64,000 bases of DNA, taken from the IMG/VR virus record IMGVR_UViG_3300020192_000279, positions 43,016 through 107,015 of that record. One strand, written 5' to 3'. A program made the translations under genes and the position numbers. Positions 1 through 8,604 of the stretch are shown piece after piece. Every line of letters begins with the position of its first letter. The stretch's first letter is position 1. The notes beneath the pieces are model-generated. The model had not been told where the DNA came from. It worked only from the letters and a program-made list of their open reading frames with translations, and ran no database searches. Origin of the DNA: a virus.

Positions 1-162
1 TCATTTCAAGACGAAAACGATCTCGTTGGCAATATTCCAAAAATGTTTTCTGTGGGAGAAAGTCTTTCCAAGAGAATTGCCACTCAGGGCCAAGAGCATT
101 GCTTGAAGAACCATACCTACAGGAATAGATGTTCGGCTATTTTGACTAGGATATTCCCGTAA
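1..162 (+). CDS. C-terminal end of a glycosyltransferase (partial)
   Basis: The frame is open from the window edge to a TAA at 160-162, so only the last 53 residues are visible. They include KNHTYRNRC followed by a closing helix, which resembles the C-terminal end of CgeB-type glycosyltransferases. The gene at 926-1894 belongs to that family, so this could be a paralogue. It lies head to tail with the glycan genes that follow. The family call is tentative because the fragment is short. Confidence 0.5.
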   Translation, partial: SFQDENDLVGNIPKMFSVGESLSKRIATQGQEHCLKNHTYRNRCSAILTRIFP

Positions 163-254
163 TTATTCCAGATAGTGCTGGACAAGATGTTGTTTTTAAG
201 TAACCATATATATAGGCACCGTTGTTTGACGATCTTAAAAAAAGTTGTTTCCAC

Positions 255-929
255 ATGAAAGAGTCTGACAAGATTAGTATTTTAGTTTGCTGTCACAGCA
301 ACGATCATGAGCACGACATGCTTTTGCAAGCTGCTCTTGAGTCTTTAACTCGACAGACGTATCAAAATTTTGAAACTGTTTTAGTGCTTGATGAGTGTCA
401 TGAAGGCACGAAATGGATAGCTGAGCCCTATAAGGATATTTTAAGTATTAAGATCCATGAGCGTCCCCATAAGCAAGGCTTGGCAATAGCCAAGAACTTT
501 GGTTTAGCTCGCTGTGCGGGTCAATGGGTTGCCTACCTTGATGCTGACGATCAGTGGATGGATTGTAAGCTTGAACTGCAACGCAACTTCCTTTTAGAGA
601 ACGAGAATACGGATTTTGTATTTTGTGAAGTATGGGATAATCATGCTGGTACGCTAACTCCTAACTGTTTCAAGATTGGGCAATACGAAACCCACGCGGC
701 AATCGCTACTGCGATGCCGCGTGAGAATGTTGTATGTCACGGCTCAGCGTTAATTCGTAAATTAGCTATTGATTCTCTGGGTGGTTACAGTACTCACCGT
801 TCACTATTGGGTCGCGAAGACTGGGATTTGTGGCAAAGAGCTATCGCTAATGGATTTCATTTCTATAAAATACCAGAAAGATTGTATATTTATGGCATGG
901 GAACTAGCGTTGTTCGTGGCGAAATATGA
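255..929 (+). CDS. Glycosyltransferase family 2
   Basis: A GT-A fold enzyme expected to move a sugar from a nucleotide donor to a glycan acceptor. From the ATG at 255 it has 224 aa: an N-terminal strand ISILVCCHSND, a donor-site stretch GLAIAKNFGL near residue 80, the metal-binding LDADD near residue 97, and an acceptor region with REDWDLW. An in-frame TTG at 222 would add 11 residues; neither start has a clear Shine-Dalgarno. It overlaps the next gene by 4 bp (ATGA). Sugar and acceptor cannot be read from the sequence. Confidence 0.85.
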   Translation: MKESDKISILVCCHSNDHEHDMLLQAALESLTRQTYQNFETVLVLDECHEGTKWIAEPYKDILSIKIHERPHKQGLAIAKNFGLARCAGQWVAYLDADDQWMDCKLELQRNFLLENENTDFVFCEVWDNHAGTLTPNCFKIGQYETHAAIATAMPRENVVCHGSALIRKLAIDSLGGYSTHRSLLGREDWDLWQRAIANGFHFYKIPERLYIYGMGTSVVRGEI

Positions 930-1894
930 TGAAAAAAGTCTTGTATGTAGGTTTGTTGCATAACTATGGTAAGCCCGAAGAGGGCTTCTCATACGAGCAT
1001 ATGAATATTGAAGCTGGCCTTCGTGACTGTGATATGTTTGAAGTGACGTATTGGTATCCTGATTCGTACGTCTATCAAGATTCTGCCGAAGAAGTTTTCA
1101 CGAGCCAGAAGTTCGACGCCATCTTTCATGTCGCCTTTAACGAATCACTAGATCTGCCTGAGGGGGTAGCAAAGCTAGCCCTCAGGCAGGATATTCCAGT
1201 CATACAATGGGATTGCGACAGCTCTTGGCGTTTCCAGAACTGGATCTTCCCGCGTCGTGACCGCGTGAGTCACTTTGTCACGACACATTCAGCCATGGTG
1301 CCGCAGTACGAGAAGAATGGCTTGAAAGTTATTAAGTCACAGTGGGCTGGTTCCCCGGCGTATAAGGCGAATTCGGGGGTGTATATGTACGACGCTACGT
1401 TTGTTGGCCAGAAGCATGGTCAGATGCCGAATGGCAAATTTCTACGCTCAGAGATCGTGGATGCCATTATGAATGCTGGTATCCGCGTTGACATCTTTGG
1501 TAATTACTGGGATGGCTATGCTAATTGGCATGGCTACGCGAAGGACTTTGAAGAAGTGATTCGCGTATTCAATCAGTCGCGTGTCAATTTGAATCTGTCG
1601 AATCCATGGCATCATGGAACGATGCCACAGATTAAGGGCAGGCACTTCGAAATTCCTCAGTGTCAAGGGTTTCAGATTAGTACGCCAGCAGACGATCTTG
1701 AATCTTACTTTGTACCAGACAAGGAAATAGTCATTGCCAAAAACGTTCAAGAGTTGATTGAGAAGACACAATACTATCTTGCCAATCCAGAGGAGCGAGA
1801 GGTAATTGCTCAAGCGGGTCGTGACCGTATGCTTCGTGACCATCAATGGTACCATCGTTTCGAGTACATCTTTAAGGAAGTGGGATTGCTATGA
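926..1894 (+). CDS. CgeB-like glycosyltransferase (GT-B type)
   Basis: 322 aa. The C-terminal half has the CgeB/Glyco_trans_1_2 pattern: a KGRHFEIPQCQGF loop that would contact the nucleotide sugar, a STPADDLESYF segment, a helix with YYLANPEEREVIAQAG and a closing HQWYHRFEYI. The N-terminal half is a Rossmann-like domain. Members of this family transfer sugars to cell-surface or virion glycans. It overlaps both neighbours by 4 bp, so translation is probably coupled. The substrate is unknown. Confidence 0.8.
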   Translation: MMKKVLYVGLLHNYGKPEEGFSYEHMNIEAGLRDCDMFEVTYWYPDSYVYQDSAEEVFTSQKFDAIFHVAFNESLDLPEGVAKLALRQDIPVIQWDCDSSWRFQNWIFPRRDRVSHFVTTHSAMVPQYEKNGLKVIKSQWAGSPAYKANSGVYMYDATFVGQKHGQMPNGKFLRSEIVDAIMNAGIRVDIFGNYWDGYANWHGYAKDFEEVIRVFNQSRVNLNLSNPWHHGTMPQIKGRHFEIPQCQGFQISTPADDLESYFVPDKEIVIAKNVQELIEKTQYYLANPEEREVIAQAGRDRMLRDHQWYHRFEYIFKEVGLL

Positions 1895-2424
1895 GATTGA
1901 ATCTAGCATCACACGGCGACAACCGCGAAGGTTACGTCAACATTGATTACGATCATCCCTCGGCAGACCTCAAGGCCGATGTTTCGGCACTGCCGTACGA
2001 GGAAGATTCGGTAGATCAGATCCTGGCTTACCACATTCTCGAACACTTTCGAGCCGGTGAGTACGAGCCACAACTATCGAATCCGCTCAATCCCAAGACA
2101 GCAATGGCTGCTCTTGCTGAGTGGCGTCGAGTCCTGAAACCGGGCGGCACACTAGAGATCAAGGTGCCGGACTTCGAGAAGATCGTTTGGCTTTACTTCA
2201 ACTTCCCTCAATGGGCCAGAGCAGAATCCAGCGTCAACGCTCCATTTGGTAGCTACTCGGATTGGGTTGTATCTAACGGGCAGCACCAGTGCCTCTTCGA
2301 CAAGAAGGCCATGCACAAGCTTCTGACGTTGTGTGGCTTCAAGGACATCACGTTCGTTGACTCGCCAGCGGTTGCCGTAATTGACAGAGCGAATTTAGAG
2401 ATGTATGTAATCTGCTCTAAGTGA
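1891..2424 (+). CDS. SAM-dependent methyltransferase, small class I
   Basis: 177 aa. It begins with a compact SAM-binding core: LNLASHG (motif I variant) near residue 3, VNIDYD (acidic end of strand 2), AYHILEHF and then RVLKPGGTLEIKVPDF, the usual post-motif III signature. The length suits a sugar or small-molecule methyltransferase rather than a DNA methylase. It lies inside the glycan operon, so O-methylation of a sugar is the simplest inference. Its TGA overlaps the HNH start by one base (TGATG). Confidence 0.75.
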   Translation: MRLNLASHGDNREGYVNIDYDHPSADLKADVSALPYEEDSVDQILAYHILEHFRAGEYEPQLSNPLNPKTAMAALAEWRRVLKPGGTLEIKVPDFEKIVWLYFNFPQWARAESSVNAPFGSYSDWVVSNGQHQCLFDKKAMHKLLTLCGFKDITFVDSPAVAVIDRANLEMYVICSK

Positions 2425-2792
2425 TGGTACGCACATACAAAACACTTGAGTTTGGTAGAGCTTCTGGCAATGAAGTATGGCGGTCATACATCGCTCGTGC
2501 CGCATCTAAGGGACTGGCTTGGGAATTGACACGCTGTGAATTTGATGCACTGATATCTCGATCATGTGTCTATTGCAGTAGACCTCCCGGCAACATCAAA
2601 AACAACGGCAGAAACTATGGCCATTTGTTTTACAATGGCATTGATAGAGTTGACAATCGTCTCGGATACATCAAGAGTAATGTAGTCTCGTGCTGTGCCA
2701 TCTGTAACAGAGCTAAAGGCACGCTCACCACACAAGAATTCGATCTATGGATTCATGATCTCATGCGAGTACAACATGGACTACCAAACTAG
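2424..2792 (+). CDS. HNH homing-type endonuclease, free-standing
   Basis: 122 aa from the ATG at 2424 (a GTG at 2421 is also possible). It has the zinc-bound HNH-like core of this phage: CVYCSRPPG, then NGIDRVDN, then CCAICNRAKG, i.e. CxxC...GIDRxD...CxxCNxAK. Four other genes here share related motifs (3411, 12254, 22671 and, more distantly, 41723). It starts inside the previous stop codon and ends inside the next gene, so it is inserted without breaking the flanking methyltransferases. Expected role: DNA nicking that drives its own spread. Confidence 0.8.
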   Translation: MVRTYKTLEFGRASGNEVWRSYIARAASKGLAWELTRCEFDALISRSCVYCSRPPGNIKNNGRNYGHLFYNGIDRVDNRLGYIKSNVVSCCAICNRAKGTLTTQEFDLWIHDLMRVQHGLPN

Positions 2793-3411
2793 ACGCGACA
2801 ATCACGACTTCATGACCGAAGAGCACATCTCGGTGTTCCTACGTAATCACAACACGGGCACGGACAACCTGGGTCGTCATCGCCTAGCAGCTATCGTTCG
2901 CGAACACGCGAAGCCAATGGTGCTTGACGTAGCCTGCGGGACCTGCGTTACGTGGGAGGTCATGAAGGCCGTTGGCGTTGACTGCCAATACTGGGGCTTT
3001 GATCGCACCGAAAAGATGCTCGCCCACGCCAGAGCCCTGTATGGCGATGAGATCTACCTCCGCAAAGGCTTCATCCAATCTCTTCCTTTTGAAGCTGATT
3101 CTTTTGACATCGTTATTGCTCGCCACATTCTCGAACACTTAGGCGAAGGTTATGAACAAGCAATCAAGGAAGTCTATCGCGTTGCGTCGAAAGAGGCGAT
3201 CGTTATTCTTTTCGAGGACTTGGCCGACATGCCGCACGATGTCATCAAGGAGTCAGAGCCAGACGAGAATGATTGTACCTACTTCTGGAACACATATGCT
3301 CATGATAAGTTCATGACCTTCCTTGGTACACTGGGATGCCAAGTCAAGGTGGAGTACGTTCGTACGCCCGGTGCTGCTGCTAATGATACGATCATTCGAC
3401 TTATCAAATAA
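2776..3411 (+). CDS. SAM-dependent methyltransferase
   Basis: 211 aa from the ATG at 2776. Motif I is VLDVACGTC, strand 2 ends in WGFDRTEKML, followed by IQSLPFEADSFDIVIARHILEHL, typical of the Methyltransf_11 family. The start lies inside the 3' end of the HNH gene (17 bp overlap); an internal ATG at 2812 is an alternative. Earlier in-frame starts would lie deep inside the HNH gene and are rejected. Probably methylates a glycan precursor; no substrate residues can be assigned. Confidence 0.78.
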   Translation: MDYQTRRDNHDFMTEEHISVFLRNHNTGTDNLGRHRLAAIVREHAKPMVLDVACGTCVTWEVMKAVGVDCQYWGFDRTEKMLAHARALYGDEIYLRKGFIQSLPFEADSFDIVIARHILEHLGEGYEQAIKEVYRVASKEAIVILFEDLADMPHDVIKESEPDENDCTYFWNTYAHDKFMTFLGTLGCQVKVEYVRTPGAAANDTIIRLIK

Positions 3412-3965
3412 TGCACAAACGAATTCAAAACCTTGACGGCAAGAAGTTTGGTAGCTTGACGGCTACTAACATAACTCGTAAACGTCGTAATAGAAAATTG
3501 CAGCGTCTATGTCATTGTGATTGTGGGCAAGATTCTTGGGTCGAGACAAATGCCTTGATAAGCGGCGGCACCAAAAGTTGTGGCTGTAAGCAAGGCGGTG
3601 GTAGAAAATTGTCTTTTGGTACCGCCTCAAGAAATGAAGTCTTAAGAAATTACAAAAGCAGTGCTAAGAAACGTGCTCTTGTTTGGAAAATTACCGACAA
3701 AGAGTTTGACGAGCTAACAAGTGGCATATGTCATTATTGTGGCTCGCCACCCTCTAGAGTCAAACATACTGGAAGAAATTATGGTGACTTTGTTTATAAT
3801 GGTATTGATAGAATTGATAGTGCTATAGGATATACTGTCAAAAATGTTGTCCCTTGTTGTACGCTATGCAATAGAGCTAAAAACACCATGAACTATATTG
3901 ATTTTATTCATTGGATTGATAATATCAGGACGCACAATCGTTTGGAGGTTGTATATGTTTCATGA
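3411..3965 (+). CDS. HNH homing-type endonuclease with N-terminal zinc-ribbon-like domain
   Basis: 184 aa. The N-terminus has LCHCDCGQDSWV and later KSCGC, the Cys-rich DNA-binding module found in front of many phage HNH enzymes. The C-terminal half has CHYCGSPPS, NGIDRIDS and CCTLCNRAKN. It is clearly related to the gene at 2424 but longer. It starts on the last base of the upstream TAA and overlaps the following glycosyltransferase by 11 bp. A mobile, selfish gene rather than part of the glycan pathway. Confidence 0.8.
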   Translation: MHKRIQNLDGKKFGSLTATNITRKRRNRKLQRLCHCDCGQDSWVETNALISGGTKSCGCKQGGGRKLSFGTASRNEVLRNYKSSAKKRALVWKITDKEFDELTSGICHYCGSPPSRVKHTGRNYGDFVYNGIDRIDSAIGYTVKNVVPCCTLCNRAKNTMNYIDFIHWIDNIRTHNRLEVVYVS

Positions 3966-4803
3966 TGTGACGTACGGGGTTTTGCATTACAATCCCAGCC
4001 TAGATGCAGGTGCGACTCGTGCGTATATTAATGCTGTTGATTCTTTAGCACAAAATAGAAGCTCTAGTTTGCGTAGTGAAATTTTTCTTATTGATCAAAA
4101 TAGTGATCAAGAGTTAACGAATACACTTGCTAAAAAATATGGCTTTAGTTCATTATGTTTAAACAAAAACATTGGCATTAGTCGTGGTATTAACCTACTT
4201 GCCAATATAGCTCGTGGCGAATTTGTGTCTCTTGTGACCTCTGACGTGACGTTTACGCCTGGACTAGATGACGCTTTGGTATCGACACTTCGTGCCGATC
4301 CCAAAATTTATCAGATCTGTCCAACGTCAGACAACTCATCGCTAGATCATCAACGAATGCAACAAGCTCGTCCAGACGGCATTCTTGTCGAAAACCTTGT
4401 ACAAGAATTGACTATCCAGTTTTGGCCACGTACTGTTTTCGACAAGATCGGATACTTTGACGAACGCTGGAAAGCATGCTATGAGAATATGGACTTTGCT
4501 CTACGTGCGTTTCTGGAAGGTGGCTCTGTAGTTGTTGATCAGCGTGTCTTTTGTCATCACGAACATAATGGCACCACTAAGAGCGGTGCTATTCACAAGG
4601 CGTATGACGGCTATATGTCAATGCCCAATGGTCTTGATCATCAGCCGCTCTTGCAGATGTGGCGTGACAAGTGGCCCAACCTTGAAAGATACATGAATCA
4701 CTATGACACATTCACTAAGGATATGGGCCAAACGCGGGCGGCAATGTTTTTTGCGTATAGCAAGAACGTGTATCTGCCGTATGTACAAGAGGTCCCTTAT
4801 TAA
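3955..4803 (+). CDS. Glycosyltransferase family 2
   Basis: 282 aa from the ATG at 3955, which has GGAGG eight bases upstream; this decides the start over in-frame codons inside the HNH gene. Core features: VTYGVLHYNPS strand, IFLIDQNSD, NKNIGISRGINLL, a DVTF motif near residue 99 in place of DxD, and FDERWKACYENMDFALRA, a common GT2 acceptor-side helix. The non-acidic end of the DxD-like motif is unusual and may weaken metal binding. Glycan-modifying role inferred from context. Confidence 0.8.
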   Translation: MFHDVTYGVLHYNPSLDAGATRAYINAVDSLAQNRSSSLRSEIFLIDQNSDQELTNTLAKKYGFSSLCLNKNIGISRGINLLANIARGEFVSLVTSDVTFTPGLDDALVSTLRADPKIYQICPTSDNSSLDHQRMQQARPDGILVENLVQELTIQFWPRTVFDKIGYFDERWKACYENMDFALRAFLEGGSVVVDQRVFCHHEHNGTTKSGAIHKAYDGYMSMPNGLDHQPLLQMWRDKWPNLERYMNHYDTFTKDMGQTRAAMFFAYSKNVYLPYVQEVPY

Positions 4804-4804
4804 C

Positions 4805-5386
4805 ATGAAACGCTACGATATCATTCGTCATCTGATTGAGGCACGCGACTACAAGTCGTATCTTGAAATTGGTGTACTGGGACAGGAAACATTCAACAGC
4901 TTGCCGCCATTAGATGTTAAACATAGTGTTGATCCTAATGGGCAAGCTGTGTTTAATACTACCTCCGACGACTTTTTCAAGAATCATTGTGATCAATATT
5001 ATGATTTAATCTTTATTGACGGCTTGCATCTTGAAGAGCAAGTGCAAAGAGATATGGAAAATTCATTGACACACCTAAACGAAGGTGGCATAATTATAGT
5101 ACATGACTGCTTGCCTTCGGCAGAGTACGAGCAACTGCGAGAAGGTGTTAGTGGCAAACCATGGACTGGGGACGTGTGGAAGGCATTTGCAAAGCTGCGA
5201 GCGGATCGTAGGGACTTAATTATGCGTGTTGTGGATACTGATTATGGATGTGGGTTAATTGAGCGTGGTGTCGATCCGGTCGAGTACCACTCAATTGATG
5301 GCGATTACACCTGGGACTTCTTCTGTAAGAATCGTAACAAAATCATGGGTGTGATTACACCGGAGCAGTTCATTGGACGTTCATAA
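4805..5386 (+). CDS. SAM-dependent methyltransferase (Methyltransf_24-like)
   Basis: 193 aa from the ATG at 4805. YLEIGVLGQETF is motif I, VDPNG the second acidic strand, YDLIFIDGLHLEEQV the catalytic-side strand and GGIIIVHDCLP motif III. The IDGLH pattern is typical of the Methyltransf_24 group, which often methylates sugars next to glycosyltransferases. Its 3' end overlaps the next gene by 14 bp. Confidence 0.75.
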   Translation: MKRYDIIRHLIEARDYKSYLEIGVLGQETFNSLPPLDVKHSVDPNGQAVFNTTSDDFFKNHCDQYYDLIFIDGLHLEEQVQRDMENSLTHLNEGGIIIVHDCLPSAEYEQLREGVSGKPWTGDVWKAFAKLRADRRDLIMRVVDTDYGCGLIERGVDPVEYHSIDGDYTWDFFCKNRNKIMGVITPEQFIGRS

Positions 5387-5900
5387 TCGAGATTGGGTTG
5401 TAGCTCGTAACAATCTTTTGAATGGCAAGCTACTTGAGATTGGTAGTTTTGTTGTGCCCGGCCAAGAACAGATTGCCTTGCGACCAGCAGTCGCAAAGTT
5501 TGTCAATAGCTATCTCGGCATTGACATGCGTGAAGGCCCTGGCGTTGATCTCGTAACTAGCGAAGACAACGCCTTTCCTTTTGAAGATAACACATTTGAT
5601 GTCGTTGTATCGTTAGATACCCTTGAACACGTTCGCAACCCTTGGACGTTCATTGAAAACGCAGCGAGAGTCCTAAAGCCCGGTGGTCACTTCTTTTTGG
5701 CTACCGTGTTTTCATTTCCTATTCATGGTTACCCGGATGACTACTGGCGTTTCACCCCCAATTGCTTGAAGATGCTCATCGAGACCTATGGTCTCGAAGT
5801 GGCAGGTGATTTGACGCCATCTGAATGCTGTACTAAAAACCCTGCACATCACTTGGCGAACCCGACAATCGTTCGTCTAATTGCTAGAAAGCCACTATGA
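5373..5900 (+). CDS. SAM-dependent methyltransferase (Methyltransf_11-like)
   Basis: 175 aa with a TTG start at 5373 inside the previous gene; no ATG fits before motif I. LLEIGSFVV, GIDMREGPGVDLV, FPFEDNTFDVVVSLDTLEHV and ARVLKPGGHFFLATV give a complete class I core. DDYWRFTP is a conserved tail seen in sugar-linked methyltransferases. The fourth small methyltransferase in this operon. Overlaps fcl by 4 bp. Confidence 0.75.
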   Translation: MDVHNRDWVVARNNLLNGKLLEIGSFVVPGQEQIALRPAVAKFVNSYLGIDMREGPGVDLVTSEDNAFPFEDNTFDVVVSLDTLEHVRNPWTFIENAARVLKPGGHFFLATVFSFPIHGYPDDYWRFTPNCLKMLIETYGLEVAGDLTPSECCTKNPAHHLANPTIVRLIARKPL

Positions 5901-6883
5901 ACGCCAAGACATTAGTTACTGGTTCGTCTGGATTTTTAGGTAAACATGTCGTTCCACTCTTACGTGCCGATGGTCATGAAGTGATGACCCCATCAAGTAA
6001 CTCTTTGAACTTACTTGACCAAGACGCTCAGGCAATTGCGAGGTATCTTGTTTTCCACGAGGTAAGTACGGTTGTTCATCTTGCTGCAATTTGTGGTGGC
6101 ATCGGCATCAATAAAGACAATCCAGGTAAGTTCATGTATGAGAACTTGCAGATGGGTCTTAACGTTATCGAGGCGTGTCGCCTCGCTAACGTAAAGAAGC
6201 TTGTGAATTTGAGTACCGTCTGCTCGTATCCCAAGAACACGCCGGTGCCATTTCAAGAGAGTGATCTATGGAATGGCTATCCCGAAGAGACGAATGCTCC
6301 ATATGGCATTGCTAAGAAAACGATTGTGGAGCTTGGTATTGCATACCATAAGCAGTATGGTTTAAACGTCACTAATCTAGTGCCGGTTAATATGGCCGGT
6401 GAGCACGATCATTTCGATCTTTATTCCTCTCATGTTGTGCCAGCTTTGATTCGCAAGTTTGAAGAAGCTGATCAACAAAGAGAGTATGTAGATATCTACT
6501 CAGTGTACCAAACGTTACCAACTGACAAAGCTTTGATTAGTGCCCCACTTGTGACCTTATGGGGTACAGGATCTGCTTCTCGCGAGTTTTTGTATGCCGG
6601 TGATTGTGCCAAAGCGATTGCAATTGCCGTTCAAAAGAATACGGGGCCAGATCCCATCAATCTTGGCACTGGTCAAGAAATTACCATCAAGCAGTTAGCC
6701 GAGTTGGTAAAGCAAATTGGTGGTTATTTTTCCAATGTCAAATGGGATCATACTAAGCCAGATGGTCAGCCACGCAGATCACTAGATGTTTCAAGAGCCA
6801 AGAACGTGCTTCGCTGGGAAGCAACCACACCGATCGAAGAAACTGTGCGACGCACAATTGAATGGTATAGACAGAACCAATGA
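5897..6883 (+). CDS. fcl: GDP-L-fucose synthase
   Basis: 328 aa, full length for the family. Converts GDP-4-keto-6-deoxymannose to GDP-L-fucose (epimerisation at C3 and C5, then NADPH reduction). Visible: the Rossmann motif VTGSSGFLGKHVV at the N-terminus, HLAAICGGIGIN, STVCSYP with the catalytic Ser/Cys, the YGIAKK active-site YxxxK, and NLVPVNMAGEHDHFD, which is diagnostic for Fcl. It directly precedes gmd, whose product is its substrate. Overlaps both neighbours by 4 bp. Confidence 0.88.
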   Translation: MNAKTLVTGSSGFLGKHVVPLLRADGHEVMTPSSNSLNLLDQDAQAIARYLVFHEVSTVVHLAAICGGIGINKDNPGKFMYENLQMGLNVIEACRLANVKKLVNLSTVCSYPKNTPVPFQESDLWNGYPEETNAPYGIAKKTIVELGIAYHKQYGLNVTNLVPVNMAGEHDHFDLYSSHVVPALIRKFEEADQQREYVDIYSVYQTLPTDKALISAPLVTLWGTGSASREFLYAGDCAKAIAIAVQKNTGPDPINLGTGQEITIKQLAELVKQIGGYFSNVKWDHTKPDGQPRRSLDVSRAKNVLRWEATTPIEETVRRTIEWYRQNQ

Positions 6884-7899
6884 GCAAGACAGCTATCATT
6901 ACGGGCATCGGCGGCATGGACGGATTTTATCTATCTCGTTTATTGCTTGAAAAGAACTATAGGGTTGTTGGTATACTGCGTCGCTCTGCCAATAAGAACG
7001 ACGCTCGCTTACGCACATTGCAAGGCTCACCCAACCTGCATCTAGTGTATGGCGACATTACCGATGCGGCAAGTATCAGTACGATAGTTGAGCAGTTTAG
7101 ACCTGATGAATTTTATCATCTAGCCGCCAACTCTTTCGTGGGATGCTCATGGACATCGCCCAACCATGTGTTTGAAACGAATACAATTGGTGTAATTAAT
7201 TGCCTAGAAGCATTGCGACAGTTCAAGAAGGACTGTCGTTTTTACTTTGCTGGCAGTAGCGAGATGTATGGCGATTACGTTAAGCGTAAGGGCGGCAACG
7301 TTCTTCTGGACGAAAACTCACCAATGATTGCCGCATCACCTTATGGAGTATCTAAGGTAGCGGGATATCAAATGACAAAGGTGTACAGAGAGTCATATGA
7401 TATGTTTGCTGCGTGCGGCATTCTATTCAATCACTCTGCTCCTCATCGCGGCGAAGAGTTTTTTACTCGAAAAGTCACAAGTCAGTTGGCCAAGATCTTT
7501 TGGGGCCGTCAAGATCAACTTGTCTTGGGCAACCTTACTGCCAAACGTGACGAGGGCTATAGTGGCGATTACGTTAAGGCTATGTGGCTCATGCTGCAAC
7601 ATGACAAGCCAGACGATTTCGTTATTTCAACCGGCGAGACCCATAGCTGTCTAGAATGGCTTGACCACACACTCGACTTCTTTCACCTTTCAAGCGATTG
7701 TGTTACCACGTCTTCTAGTTTGGTTCGCCCCAACGAAGTGAATGTATTAATTGGTGACTCTACTAAAGCACGCGAGGTTTTAGGGTGGACGCCATCTGTA
7801 AGCTACAAAGAATTGAATACTAAGATGTGTTGTTATGATTACCATCTTCAATCATTGAACCCCGAGTTCGCTCGTCGAGCGGACGAGTTCCTTTTCTAG
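6880..7899 (+). CDS. gmd: GDP-mannose 4,6-dehydratase
   Basis: 339 aa. Dehydrates host GDP-mannose to GDP-4-keto-6-deoxymannose. Motifs: ITGIGGMDGFYLS (NAD(P) binding), RRSANKNDARL, HLAANSFVG, AGSSEMYG with the catalytic Ser/Glu, SPYGVSKVAGY (YxxxK) and FNHSAPHRGEEF, a Gmd hallmark. With fcl it forms a two-step GDP-fucose route. It ends in TAG, followed by a short gap to the next gene, so it closes the glycan cluster. Confidence 0.88.
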   Translation: MSKTAIITGIGGMDGFYLSRLLLEKNYRVVGILRRSANKNDARLRTLQGSPNLHLVYGDITDAASISTIVEQFRPDEFYHLAANSFVGCSWTSPNHVFETNTIGVINCLEALRQFKKDCRFYFAGSSEMYGDYVKRKGGNVLLDENSPMIAASPYGVSKVAGYQMTKVYRESYDMFAACGILFNHSAPHRGEEFFTRKVTSQLAKIFWGRQDQLVLGNLTAKRDEGYSGDYVKAMWLMLQHDKPDDFVISTGETHSCLEWLDHTLDFFHLSSDCVTTSSSLVRPNEVNVLIGDSTKAREVLGWTPSVSYKELNTKMCCYDYHLQSLNPEFARRADEFLF

Positions 7900-7907
7900 G
7901 AGTAAAT

Positions 7908-8594
7908 ATGAATAAGAATGAAAAGCCGCATGAGATCACTGAACGTGAGAAGCGTGCATGGCAAGAGGGTTCTAAGACCCGCAAACGTGATCGTCCTACA
8001 TTGACAATGCTACAGCGTATTGTATTCTTGAAGATGGTTGCACAGCTTTCAAGTAATACAGCATTCGAAAGAACGCTTGGATTGAGTGCTGCCGACGTTG
8101 ACTTCTATAAAAATGAGTTCAATGTTGAAAATCAAAGTGATGCTAGACGTTTGTATAAACGCCTAGAGACCGACATGATTGAAGGTAACGAAGAGCGTAT
8201 TATTAGCGAGACAGGCAAAGCTCGTGACGCTGAGGCTACTGCTAATCTTAGACTGAAAGAGCTTGAATTGCGTAAGACGATTGAGAAACGTGAAAAGGCC
8301 GTTGGCACGCCGAACGGTAATGCAATTCGTACTGAGGATGCCGAACGTCAACAACGTTTCCAGCAAGAGCAAGACGCTCAAATGACAGAAGCTCTTAGCA
8401 AGAGTGAGCCTTGGTTTTTGCCACTTGAAGGCTCTGAATCCGATAGACGCGGTATTACCGAACGTTTCCGTCGAGACGTTGAGAATGGTGGTTTACAGTT
8501 TTGTGTCAATAAGTATCAGGCCAATATTCTTCAATTGAAAACAGAAGCGGCAAGACTCAAGCTTCGCATCAATTGGGATAGAGTCAAAAGATAA
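7908..8594 (+). CDS. Hypothetical protein with coiled coil
   Basis: 228 aa, highly charged, preceded by GGAG six bases before the ATG. A basic N-terminus (KTRKRDRP), a helix with LQRIVFLKMVAQLSSNTAFERTLGLS that may be a helix-turn-helix, then a long Glu/Arg/Lys-rich helix at residues 80-150 likely to coil. It ends in INWDRVKR; the unrelated gene at 26320 begins with the same INWDRVK. A small terminase subunit-like role is conceivable but not supported by a motif. Confidence 0.6.
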   Translation: MNKNEKPHEITEREKRAWQEGSKTRKRDRPTLTMLQRIVFLKMVAQLSSNTAFERTLGLSAADVDFYKNEFNVENQSDARRLYKRLETDMIEGNEERIISETGKARDAEATANLRLKELELRKTIEKREKAVGTPNGNAIRTEDAERQQRFQQEQDAQMTEALSKSEPWFLPLEGSESDRRGITERFRRDVENGGLQFCVNKYQANILQLKTEAARLKLRINWDRVKR

Positions 8595-8604
8595 ACCGCA
8601 AACT

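Noticed and set aside
126-200. Open frame ending at about 201 read through internal TAG codons using the suppressor tRNA
   Set aside because: The frame has two TAG codons in 25 and no start; the frame-1 partial gene ending at 162 explains the region better.
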